A DNA stretch of 64,000 nucleotides from Nonomuraea aurantiaca (GTDB taxonomy: Bacteria > Actinomycetota > Actinomycetes > Streptosporangiales > Streptosporangiaceae): assembly GCF_020215705.1 (NCBI RefSeq), contig NZ_JAIWNB010000001.1:496001-560000 (forward strand). Direction: 5' to 3'. The translations under genes were made by a program, and so were the position numbers. Shown here piece by piece: positions 8,129-15,469 of this stretch (within the stretch, counting starts at the first letter, position 1; each line of letters opens with the position of its first letter). The notes below the pieces were generated by a model, which had not been told where the DNA came from, did no database searches, and saw only the letters and a list, made by a program, of their open reading frames with translations.

Positions 8129-8188
8129 CGGCTTTTTCCTCGCCCCCGAAGGGGGTATTCCTCTACAAGGACCCCAGCCACCACGGAC
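8129..8188. repeat. Dispersed hairpin repeat, copy B
   Basis: Hairpin CCCCC-GAA-GGGGG (8143-8147/8151-8155), followed by TATTCCTCTACAAGGACC and AGCCACCACGGACC. It lies directly behind copy A, between the convergent M14 and synthetase genes, where it may also end transcription from either side. The last 14 bases are identical in copy C, 36 kb away. Confidence 0.7.
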
Positions 8189-8232
8189 CTTCAGAAAGCT
8201 CGCGCCGGTCGCGTGACGAACCACCCGGGGGG

Positions 8233-10848
8233 CTAGGGGAGCCGCCAGTTCGCCGTCCACAGGCGGGAGCCGGTGCGGCGGTCGAGGCGGCGGAGGAACG
8301 ACAGGACACCGGACGCGCCCGTCGCCCAGGTGTAGCCGGGCTTGTCGAGATCGTTGCCGGTGAAGACCGGTGCGGAGAGCTCCCCGCCGGCGCGCATCAG
8401 CATCAGCTCGACGACCTCTTCGGCCCCACGCCAGTAGGAGTCGTCGCCGGTGGCCATCGCCAGGTCGATCAGCGCCTCGCCGATACCCGCCAGGCCGCAG
8501 CACTGGGACACGACCCACGCCTGCGGCGCGATGGCCAGGCTCGCGCTGGCGCCCCGCTCCGCCAGGTCGAGGTAGCGGTCCTCGCCGTACGCGGTGGCCG
8601 CGTGCGCCAGCGGGCCGAGGATGCCGGAGGCGCCCTGGCACCAGGACGCGCCCATGGCCTTGGCGTCCGGGCCGGTGAGCTCGCCGAGCATGGTCTCGGT
8701 GGCGGCGGCCAGCGACTCGAAGCGTTCCCTGGCCGCCTGCCCGGCGTCGTGGTCGCCGGTGGCCTCGTGGTAGGAGAGCAGGAACTCCGCGCAGCCGGCG
8801 GCGCCGTGCGCGAAGGCCATCTCCACGTTGACGCCCGAACCGGCCTGGGCCGGTGCCACCGCGTCCTCGGAGTCCGTCACCTCGCCGGAGACGAGCCGCC
8901 TGGCGCACTCGGCGGCCACTTCCAGGTGGCGCGGATCCTGTTCCAGCGCGGCCAGCGAGAGGTGTCCCGTGCCGATGCCGGCGACGCCATGGGCCTGGTC
9001 CGCGCGCTGCTCGCCCTCCAAGACGATCGGCCCGGGGTCCGGCAGTTCGGGGACGGCGGTCAGCCGCGCGGCGGCCAGGAACAGCGCCGTTCCCGTGCGG
9101 CCGAAGTAGAGCGCCGGGGGGAGCGCGGTCGGCGGCATGACGCGCGCCGTCCAGCGGGCCAGGTCGGCGGCGACGGTCTTGGCCTCGGGGTGGTGCAGCA
9201 GCTCCATGCCGACCCCGGCCGACCCGCCGTAGACGTTCGTCACCGGCGGGCTCGACGTCCGGGAGTCCGCCGGGCCGTCCATCAGGCCCTCGGCGAACCG
9301 TACGCACACGCGGGTGGTGTGCTCGAGGACCTGCGACAGCAGAGCACCGCTGAACCGCACCCCGTCAGACCGCGACACCGTACGACCCGCCCGCCCGGCC
9401 CTGACGTCGGACCCGGCGTCGGCGCTGACACAAGCCCTCAGGTCGGCCGCAGCCGCCACCCGCTCCTCGGCGTCGAGGCTGAGCAGGCGCGGCAGCAGTC
9501 CGATGACGCCCGTCGTGACGCCGGGGAACATCCGTGCCAGGCACATCAGCGTCCGCTCGACGTTCCTGGCCGGGTCGGTGTCGATCATGATGGGGTTCAT
9601 CCCGGTCGCCGAGAAGAACAGCGTCGCCCCGAGCGAGAAGTAGTCGTCGGCGGGTTCGGAGGGGCGGTCCGCCTGCTGGCCGGGCACGCTGTAGCCACGG
9701 CTCCACCCGGGCAGTTGCAGCCCCTCGTACCTGCTGTTGCCGAAGTCGATCAGCGTGCAGCGGCCGTCCTCGCCGAGCACAACGTTCTTGGGGGAGAAGT
9801 CCCTGACGACGACGCCGCGCGCGTGCACGGCGTCCAGCACCTCCAGCAGCCGGCCCGCCAGCGCGGTGAGGTCCCGGTCGCCGCCGCCCTCGGTGAAGCG
9901 GCCCCGCTCGCCGACGAACCGGTTGAGGTCCAGGCTCCCGGCGTCGGTCATGACGAGGAACTCGTCCTCGCCGTGCCGGAAGTGGTCGATCGGCGTGGGG
10001 ATGCCCGCGACGCCGTCCAGGGCCTTGAGGATGCGAAGGTCGTTGCGCAGGTACATGCGCAGGTCCCAACCCTCGGCGTTCTCGCCCACGTAGGCGCGGG
10101 CCTCCTTGACCACGACCGGCCGGCCGTCGGCGTCCTCGGCCCGGTAGACGTTGCCGCGGGGGCCACGCGCGACGCCGGACGTGACGCGGTACCGGTTGCC
10201 GATGAGCCTGGCCGGGGCCTCGCCGGAGTCCGGGCCGGTGGCGCTCTCACGAAGCGAGTCCGAAGGCGAGCCGGGGACGCCGCTCTGCGGGCGGAACGGG
10301 TCGGTCGCCCACGGCGGGCAGGAGAACTCGGGCCCTGCCGCGCCCGGCAGGTGCTCGCCGTCGGGACCGACGATGATCAGCTCGAAGTCGCCGTTCTCGT
10401 CCACGCGGTACTGGGGGGCGAAGGGGGCGTACCGGTAATAGACCGGCGCGTCGCGGCGCACCCGGCGATCGCTGACGATGCGCGGCGCGGCCAGCCCCGC
10501 CAGCGCCTCGGCCAGCCGGTGACCGAGCGGGACGACCTCGTCCGGCTGCGGGTAGACGGTGATGGCCTTGCCGACCGCGCCCGCGTCGAGGTCGCCGGAG
10601 TTGAGCTCCGCGAGCTTCTCGGGCGAGCGGGCGACCTTGAAGTCGCAGGACACGCCGGCCAGGACGGGCAGGACCCGTTCGAGCGTGTCGCCCAGGGTGC
10701 CGGGACGGGCGGAGACATGCAGCTTCCACCCCTGATGGGGGGTGGTGGCACGCGGGTCGTGGACGCTGACCCAGGTGTCGCCCTCGTAGATTTCCCTAGT
10801 GTTCGACTCGGCAAAATGGGTAAGGGAAACGACCACATTTACTGTCAA
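8233..10848 (-). CDS. Class IV-type lanthionine synthetase (LanL) with a CCG zinc motif
   Basis: 871 residues with the three-domain order of class III/IV enzymes. N-terminal lyase domain (about 30-140): GWKLHVSA, FKVARSPEKLAELNSG and GKAITVYP carry the expected His and Lys residues. Ser/Thr-kinase domain (about 215-480): VVVKEA, VRDFSPKN (Asp350, Lys354) and IDFG (Asp368). Cyclase domain (about 535-871): AFAHGAAG, SWCQGASG (Cys737) and SQCCGLAG (Cys783-Cys784). Class III cyclases lack zinc ligands and class IV normally has Cys, Cys-His. Here the final His is Cys, as in ProcM-type CCG cyclases. The chosen start is TTG at 10848 with AGAAGG just upstream; longer starts to 10938 would run through the hairpin at 10888-10920. 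It phosphorylates and eliminates Ser/Thr, then adds Cys thiols. The precursor gene is immediately upstream. Confidence 0.9.
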   Translation of the reverse strand: MTVNVVVSLTHFAESNTREIYEGDTWVSVHDPRATTPHQGWKLHVSARPGTLGDTLERVLPVLAGVSCDFKVARSPEKLAELNSGDLDAGAVGKAITVYPQPDEVVPLGHRLAEALAGLAAPRIVSDRRVRRDAPVYYRYAPFAPQYRVDENGDFELIIVGPDGEHLPGAAGPEFSCPPWATDPFRPQSGVPGSPSDSLRESATGPDSGEAPARLIGNRYRVTSGVARGPRGNVYRAEDADGRPVVVKEARAYVGENAEGWDLRMYLRNDLRILKALDGVAGIPTPIDHFRHGEDEFLVMTDAGSLDLNRFVGERGRFTEGGGDRDLTALAGRLLEVLDAVHARGVVVRDFSPKNVVLGEDGRCTLIDFGNSRYEGLQLPGWSRGYSVPGQQADRPSEPADDYFSLGATLFFSATGMNPIMIDTDPARNVERTLMCLARMFPGVTTGVIGLLPRLLSLDAEERVAAAADLRACVSADAGSDVRAGRAGRTVSRSDGVRFSGALLSQVLEHTTRVCVRFAEGLMDGPADSRTSSPPVTNVYGGSAGVGMELLHHPEAKTVAADLARWTARVMPPTALPPALYFGRTGTALFLAAARLTAVPELPDPGPIVLEGEQRADQAHGVAGIGTGHLSLAALEQDPRHLEVAAECARRLVSGEVTDSEDAVAPAQAGSGVNVEMAFAHGAAGCAEFLLSYHEATGDHDAGQAARERFESLAAATETMLGELTGPDAKAMGASWCQGASGILGPLAHAATAYGEDRYLDLAERGASASLAIAPQAWVVSQCCGLAGIGEALIDLAMATGDDSYWRGAEEVVELMLMRAGGELSAPVFTGNDLDKPGYTWATGASGVLSFLRRLDRRTGSRLWTANWRLP

Positions 10849-10887
10849 CGAGAAAACCCTTCTGCACCGACCGGCCGGATGCCCGAA

Positions 10888-10920
10888 GAAAGGCCACCGG
10901 AAGTGCACCGATGGCCTTTC
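10888..10920 (-). terminator. Attenuator-like hairpin between precursor and synthetase genes
   Basis: On the minus strand GAAAGGCCA pairs perfectly with TGGCCTTTC (9 bp) around a 15-base loop, followed by TTCTTC. It lies 60 bases after the precursor stop and 40 bases before the chosen synthetase start, the usual place for a read-through terminator setting the precursor:enzyme ratio. It also argues against the longer synthetase starts. Confidence 0.6.
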
Positions 10921-10979
10921 CACAGCGGTACGGCGCAAGAAGCGCGCCGCCGCGGAACGCCGAACGCGTTACCGCTCGA

Positions 10980-11150
10980 TTACACGATCGAAGGGCAGCA
11001 GGGGAACGTCGAGCAAACGGTGCGCTTGCAGGTGTTCACGCAGGCCTGAGGGCCATGGAGCAGTGCGGTGAGCTCGCCTTCGAAGTCGACGGCGAGGTCC
11101 TCGTACTCCAGAACGCCTGCGTCGCGGGGCTCCAGTGTAAGAACGGACAT
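10980..11150 (-). CDS. lanA: Lanthipeptide precursor, 56 residues, Cys-rich tail
   Basis: The start ATG is at 11148-11150, 6 bases after AAGGAG; an ATG 7 codons upstream would bury that site inside the gene. Residues 1-33 form an acidic leader with a predicted helix (EYEDLAVDFEGELTALL). The tail from about residue 34 holds five Cys (37, 41, 46, 51, 52) and five Ser/Thr (40, 44, 47, 48, 54): CVNTCKRTVCSTFPCC then PSIV. No GG or GA processing site is evident. Leader length, helix and Ser/Thr-plus-Cys tail fit class III/IV substrates, and the synthetase follows 131 bases downstream. Ring pattern cannot be read from sequence; equal numbers of Cys and Ser/Thr and an adjacent Cys pair leave both thioether and disulfide options. 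Precursor identity is inference, but strong. Confidence 0.82.
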   Translation of the reverse strand: MSVLTLEPRDAGVLEYEDLAVDFEGELTALLHGPQACVNTCKRTVCSTFPCCPSIV

Positions 11151-11165
11151 AAGGGCTCCTTCCTT

Positions 11166-11183
11166 GGCCACCGGTAGGTGGCC
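11166..11183 (-). promoter_or_regulatory. 5'-UTR hairpin directly upstream of the precursor ribosome binding site
   Basis: GGCCACC and GGTGGCC form a perfect 7-bp stem with a 4-base loop. On the minus strand it ends 4 bases before AAGGAG of the precursor gene. It may stabilise the mRNA or modulate initiation. Confidence 0.45.
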
Positions 11184-11369
11184 GCTGCGGGGCTTGAGCC
11201 TCGGGACGGCACCGGATAAGTGCCGTTACCCGTGCCTTGACCGCGATGGGAATCGCCTGTCGCGGCCAAACGGACGCATTATGTGCATATCTCGCCAAAT
11301 ATGTCCAGGCGTCATGGAACAGGATTCCCTGCCCCGACCGCACTGACGGGAAATCGTTTACAGAAGGGG

Positions 11370-11398
11370 TTTACGACGACACAACGGTCACTTAGATT
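11370..11398 (+). promoter_or_regulatory. Candidate promoter of the ABC exporter gene
   Basis: TTTACG (11370-11375), a 17-base spacer and TAGATT (11393-11398) resemble a sigma-70-type promoter. Transcription would begin near 11405, about 20 bases before the exporter ATG. The stretch from 11270 is clearly less GC-rich than the coding DNA. Confidence 0.45.
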
Positions 11399-11424
11399 GG
11401 CTAGGTGATCCCCGGGCCCCCCGC

Positions 11425-13314
11425 ATGAAGGCGTTCTGGAAGAAGCGAGCCCCGGACGTCTCGGCGGACAGGTCGGGGCTGGCGGTCGCCTACTGGGAGA
11501 GCCATGGCGACGAACTCCTGACGGCGAGCCTGGCGAAGATCGCGCGTCGCCTGCCGTACCTGGTGATGTCCGCGCTGCGCATGGCTTGGGAGGCGCACCG
11601 CCGCGACACGATCATCGCGCTGGCCGGAAACCTGGCGGCCGGCATCTTCACCGTCTACGGCCTGGTCGCGACGTCCGACGTGCTCGCCTCGCTGTTCGCC
11701 GGCGGACCGACGCCCGAGCGCGTCCGGGCGGCGCTGCCCTCGCTGGCGCTGGTCGCCGCCGCCGCCGGGCTGCGCGGGGCGCTGCTGACCGCCGCCACTT
11801 GGGCCCAGGCGCGGCTCAAGGTGGAAGTCGAACGGCTGGCCGAGACGCGGCTCTTCGAGCTGACCACCCAGGTGGAGCTGACCGCGTTCGACGACGACGA
11901 GTTCCACAACGCGATGCGCAGAGCCCGCGACAGCGGCGTGCCCGACGCCGCGGGCGTGGTCGAGGCGACGCTCGCCGTGATCGGCGGCGTCGTCGGCGTG
12001 CTGGCCTCGGCTGTGGCGCTCGGCCTCATGCACCCGCTCCTGACGCCGTTGCTGCTGGTCACGGTCGTGCCCGCGGGCTGGGCCGCGGTGCGGGCGGCGC
12101 GCCTGCAGTACCAGGCGTACTACCGGCTGTCGGCCGCGCGGCGGCGCAAGTTCATGCTGTCGGACCTGATGGCCGAGCGGCTGCCCGCCGCCGAGGTGCG
12201 CGCGTTCGCGCTGCGCGACTTCCTGCTCGGCGAATACGGGACCGTCGCCGACCTCGAACAGGACGTGCAACTCGACGTCGCGCGCCGCCGTGCCGTCACC
12301 AAGGCCGCCGGCGACCTGCTGACCGGCGCCGCGACCGTCGCCGTCTACGCCGCGCTCGCCGGGCTGCTGGCCATCGGCGTCATCCCGCTCTCGGTGGCGG
12401 GCGCGGCCGTGCTGGCCATCCGTGCCGGCCAGATGTCCCTTGCCGCGCTGGTGCAGATGATGAACCGGCTGTACGAGTCGGGCCTCTACTTCGGCGACTA
12501 CCTGTCCTTCCGCGAGCTGGCCGCCTCGCGCGTGCGACGGCCATCCGGTACGGCGGCCCCGGAACCGTCCGGGCGGCTGACCGCCGACCAGGTGACGTTC
12601 AGCTACCCGGGGGCGAGTGGCCCCACGCTCAACGGGATCAGCGTCTCGGTGGGGTTCGGCGAGGTCATCGCGCTGGTCGGGGAGAACGGCTCCGGCAAGA
12701 CCACGCTGGCCAAGCTGCTGGCCGGACTGTACCGGCCGGACTCGGGAAGCATCCGCTGGGACGGCGCCGACCTGGCCGGCCTCGACACGCGCGGGCTCAT
12801 CTCGGTGATCGCCCAGGACCACACCCGCTGGCCGCTGACCCTCCGCGAGAACATCCTCATGGGCCGCCCGCTGGACGAAGGCCGCCTGGCCGCCGCCGCG
12901 GCCGCCGCCGGGGCCGACGAGGTGGTGGCGGGACTGTCGCAGGGCTACGACTCGCTGCTCGACCAGCGCTTCCGAGGCGGTCACGATCTGTCGGGCGGGC
13001 AGTGGCAGCGGATCGCCGTGGCCCGCGGCTTCTACCGCGACGCCGCCCTGGTGATCTTCGACGAGCCGACCTCCGCGCTGGACGCCCGCGCCGAGCACGC
13101 CCTGTTCGAGCGCATCCGCAAATACGCCGACGGCCGGTCCATCGTCCTCATCACGCACCGGCTCGCCAGCGTCCGGTACGCCGACCGCATCTACGTCCTC
13201 GACCACGGCCGGGTGGCCCAGCAGGGCACGCATGCCGAGCTGATGGAGGAGGGCGGCCTCTACGCCGACATGTACACCCTCCAGGCACAGGCCTACCAGG
13301 ACGCGGCCACATGA
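11425..13314 (+). CDS. ABC exporter, fused membrane and ATPase domains (LanT-like, no peptidase)
   Basis: 629 residues. The membrane domain (about 60-350) has several hydrophobic helices. The nucleotide-binding domain contains Walker A GENGSGKTT (about 419), signature LSGGQ (about 522), Walker B VIFDEPTSALD (about 542) and a switch His in LITHR. There is no N-terminal C39 peptidase, so it would export an already processed peptide or leave cleavage to another enzyme. It is divergent from the lanthipeptide precursor with a candidate promoter between, which makes it the likely product exporter, and export can double as self-protection. The ribosome binding site is weak (AGGTGA well upstream). 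The MauE-thioredoxin gene follows after 16 bases, so the two are probably co-transcribed. Confidence 0.85.
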   Translation: MKAFWKKRAPDVSADRSGLAVAYWESHGDELLTASLAKIARRLPYLVMSALRMAWEAHRRDTIIALAGNLAAGIFTVYGLVATSDVLASLFAGGPTPERVRAALPSLALVAAAAGLRGALLTAATWAQARLKVEVERLAETRLFELTTQVELTAFDDDEFHNAMRRARDSGVPDAAGVVEATLAVIGGVVGVLASAVALGLMHPLLTPLLLVTVVPAGWAAVRAARLQYQAYYRLSAARRRKFMLSDLMAERLPAAEVRAFALRDFLLGEYGTVADLEQDVQLDVARRRAVTKAAGDLLTGAATVAVYAALAGLLAIGVIPLSVAGAAVLAIRAGQMSLAALVQMMNRLYESGLYFGDYLSFRELAASRVRRPSGTAAPEPSGRLTADQVTFSYPGASGPTLNGISVSVGFGEVIALVGENGSGKTTLAKLLAGLYRPDSGSIRWDGADLAGLDTRGLISVIAQDHTRWPLTLRENILMGRPLDEGRLAAAAAAAGADEVVAGLSQGYDSLLDQRFRGGHDLSGGQWQRIAVARGFYRDAALVIFDEPTSALDARAEHALFERIRKYADGRSIVLITHRLASVRYADRIYVLDHGRVAQQGTHAELMEEGGLYADMYTLQAQAYQDAAT

Positions 13315-13330
13315 CCGCCTGGGCGTTTCG

Positions 13331-14212
13331 ATGATCGTTCTGTCGTCGGCCTACGCGGCGCTGATCGCGGTCCTGCTGTACGCGGCCGTGAGCAAGGCCC
13401 GTGACCTGGCGGGATTCGCCGCCGACATCGCGGGTTACCGGCTGATCCCGCAGCGGCTCACGGTCGTGGCCGCCGTCGCGGTGGTGGTGGCGGAACTGGC
13501 GGCGGCCGGGCTGCTCATCGCGCCACCCACCCGGCGCTGGGGCGCGCTCCTCGCGGCGGCACTGTTCGCCGTCTTCCTCGCCGCGATGGCGTCCGTGCTG
13601 TGGCGCGGGCTGAGTGTCGGCTGCGGCTGCTTCGGTGACCACGGCCTCGTCGGCGCCGCCACCATGACGCGTACCGGCCTGCTCGCGGTGCTGGCGGTCA
13701 TGGCCGCCGTCGCGGGACCTTCCCCGTTCACCCTCGTCCACCTGCTGCTGGGGGCGGCGTACCTCGCGCTGACCTTTCTGCCCGCCCGGCTGATCCAAGC
13801 AGTGGAGCGCGGCCGGGCCGGTCCCCGCCCCGGCACCCGCTGGGACGTGACCCCACCTGCCGCGGCCCTTACCTCGGAACGGCCCGGCATCCTTTATGCG
13901 CTGATAGGGCCGACGTGCGGCGTCTGCAGCGCCATGCTGCCCGCCTTCGTCGCGGTGGAGCGGGTGGACGTCGTCCTGGTGAGCGCCGCGGAGGAGGGGC
14001 AGGTCCGCGACTACCTGGCCGCGCAGGGGGTCGGGTTGCCGCTGGTCATCGACGCCGGGGTGTTCGACCGCCACGGCATCCCCTGGCCGCCGTACGCCGT
14101 GCTGACCGACCGGCGGGGCGTCGTCCTGGCGGCGGGCGGCGCGGCCGAGCCCGCCGCTCTCGACGACCTGCTCGCCCACGTCCCCTCGGGCCCTGACCGG
14201 ACCCGGACTTGA
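13331..14212 (+). CDS. MauE/DoxX-type membrane protein fused to a thioredoxin-like domain
   Basis: 293 residues. The first 155 contain four hydrophobic helices and the MauE-type motif GCGCFGD (Cys98, Cys100). The C-terminal part (about 185-285) is thioredoxin-like with CGVC (Cys196, Cys199) and a cis-Pro-like PPYAV segment. MauE proteins help form disulfides and quinone cofactors outside the membrane; joining this to a CxxC domain suggests a thiol-disulfide relay. It sits behind the exporter next to a precursor with five cysteines, so it may oxidise or reduce the exported peptide. Domain identities are seen; the substrate is inferred. Confidence 0.8.
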   Translation: MIVLSSAYAALIAVLLYAAVSKARDLAGFAADIAGYRLIPQRLTVVAAVAVVVAELAAAGLLIAPPTRRWGALLAAALFAVFLAAMASVLWRGLSVGCGCFGDHGLVGAATMTRTGLLAVLAVMAAVAGPSPFTLVHLLLGAAYLALTFLPARLIQAVERGRAGPRPGTRWDVTPPAAALTSERPGILYALIGPTCGVCSAMLPAFVAVERVDVVLVSAAEEGQVRDYLAAQGVGLPLVIDAGVFDRHGIPWPPYAVLTDRRGVVLAAGGAAEPAALDDLLAHVPSGPDRTRT

Positions 14213-14222
14213 TCAGGTCGCT

Positions 14223-14240
14223 CCCCGGTACGAGCCGGGG
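14223..14240 (+). terminator. GC-rich hairpin after the MauE-thioredoxin gene
   Basis: CCCCGG (14223-14228) and CCGGGG (14235-14240) with a 6-base loop begin 10 bases after the stop codon. There is no clear T-run. Confidence 0.5.
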
Positions 14241-14244
14241 TGGT

Positions 14245-14306
14245 GAGGGGCGGAGGTGACCACCCGGCTGTCCCGCTACCACTGACAGCGGATACCTCCG
14301 CCCCTC
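14245..14306. repeat. Long nested inverted repeat between convergent genes
   Basis: GAGGGGCGGAGGT (14245-14257) pairs perfectly with ACCTCCGCCCCTC (14294-14306). Inside it, GCTGTC (14267-14272) pairs with GACAGC (14284-14289). The whole could fold as an extended hairpin or cruciform. It lies where the exporter operon and the epimerase gene converge, so a bidirectional terminator is one reading. Confidence 0.7.
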
Positions 14307-14419
14307 CGGCCCCTGGGATTGCGGACCGGCCGTCGCGCCGGGCCAGGGTGGGGGACCAAGGACTGCCAAGCGCGACACCCCTGACGCTAACCCGCGAACG
14401 CCCCGAGGTCTGTGGACGA

Positions 14420-15436
14420 TTACGCAGAGCGGGCGGCCCAAGCGGCCAGCACCGCCGCCTCCTTCTCGGGCGCGATGCCGTGCAGCGCCTTGGCCCCGTA
14501 CGACCGCTCCGCCTCGGGGACCTCACGCAGCCACGCCCACGTGTCCCGCACCGTCTCCGCGACCGGCCGTACGCGCAGCCCGGCCGCCTCGGCCTTGGCC
14601 GTGGGCACGCTCCAGAAGTTGGCGATCTCCTCCGACGGCGGCCCGCCCCACAGCGGCAGCTCGACGAACGTCCCCACCCCCTGGTCGACGAGGAACCGGT
14701 CGTCCACCCAGACGAACTCCGCGTCCGACCCGGTCGCCTCCTTGCACAGCTCCAGCCACTCGCCGTAGGTGGTGTTGCCCGCGGGGCCGGTCACCGCGAA
14801 CCGGTCGGCCGTCCCGAGCTCCGCCTGGTCCAGGGTGAAGACGGCGACGTCCCGCGCGTCCACGAGCTGCATCGGCGTGCCCGGATCACCCGGCGCGAGC
14901 ACCTGGCCGCCGTGGGAGATCCGGTTCAGCCACCACGGCAGCCGGCCGACGTTCTCGTACGGGCCGAGGATCAGGCCCGGCTGCACGATCAGCACGTTGC
15001 CGTCGAACCCCTGCTCCACGGCCCGCTCGCAGCCGCCCTTCAGCACCCCGTAGTCACCGTCGTCAGGACCGGCGTCCGGCGCGCAGTCCCACACCCCCGA
15101 ACCCTCGGTGGCGGGCTTGCCGGGGAAGCCGTCGATGGCGGAGACCGAGGAAATGAACGCGTATGTCCCCACATGTCCCGACAGCGCCCGCGCCGACTCG
15201 CCGACGATCCGCGGCACATAGCCGGACGTGTCGACCACGAGGTCCCACGTGTGCCCGTCGGGCAGCCGTTCGAGGTCCGCGGTCACCTCGCGGTCACCCC
15301 GGATGGCCTCCACACCGGGCAGATCGGCCCCGCTCTGCCCCCTGTTGAACGTCGTGACCCGATGCCCCCGCGCCAGCGCCTCCTCGACGATGGCCCGTCC
15401 CAGAAATCTCGTCCCGCCGATGACCAGTACTCTCAT
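14420..15436 (-). CDS. NAD-dependent epimerase/dehydratase-family protein (extended SDR)
   Basis: 338 residues with the N-terminal Rossmann motif GGTRFLG (8-14), the downstream SSVSAID segment and DYGVLKGGCERAV, in which the SDR Tyr and Lys are present with one fewer spacer residue than the classical YxxxK. Such proteins act on nucleotide sugars or as redox sensors (isoflavone reductase and RNA-binding relatives); the substrate cannot be told. Start ATG at 15436. It converges on the RiPP block and is separated from the SulP gene downstream by about 30 bases; a direct functional link to the peptides is not evident. Confidence 0.8.
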   Translation of the reverse strand: MRVLVIGGTRFLGRAIVEEALARGHRVTTFNRGQSGADLPGVEAIRGDREVTADLERLPDGHTWDLVVDTSGYVPRIVGESARALSGHVGTYAFISSVSAIDGFPGKPATEGSGVWDCAPDAGPDDGDYGVLKGGCERAVEQGFDGNVLIVQPGLILGPYENVGRLPWWLNRISHGGQVLAPGDPGTPMQLVDARDVAVFTLDQAELGTADRFAVTGPAGNTTYGEWLELCKEATGSDAEFVWVDDRFLVDQGVGTFVELPLWGGPPSEEIANFWSVPTAKAEAAGLRVRPVAETVRDTWAWLREVPEAERSYGAKALHGIAPEKEAAVLAAWAARSA

Positions 15437-15469
15437 GCCGACATTCTTCGCGTACGACCAGCAAACCGG

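Noticed and set aside
10822..10848. TTGACA on the minus strand as a -35 box for the synthetase gene
   Set aside because: No acceptable -10 box occurs at 16-19 bases, and no start codon in the synthetase frame lies downstream before its conserved region; the TTG fits better as a start codon with AGAAGG upstream.
8095..11049. 984-residue open frame opposite the lanthionine synthetase
   Set aside because: Antisense shadow of a high-GC gene; its translation is Arg/Gly/His-rich with no motif, while the other strand has all three enzyme domains.
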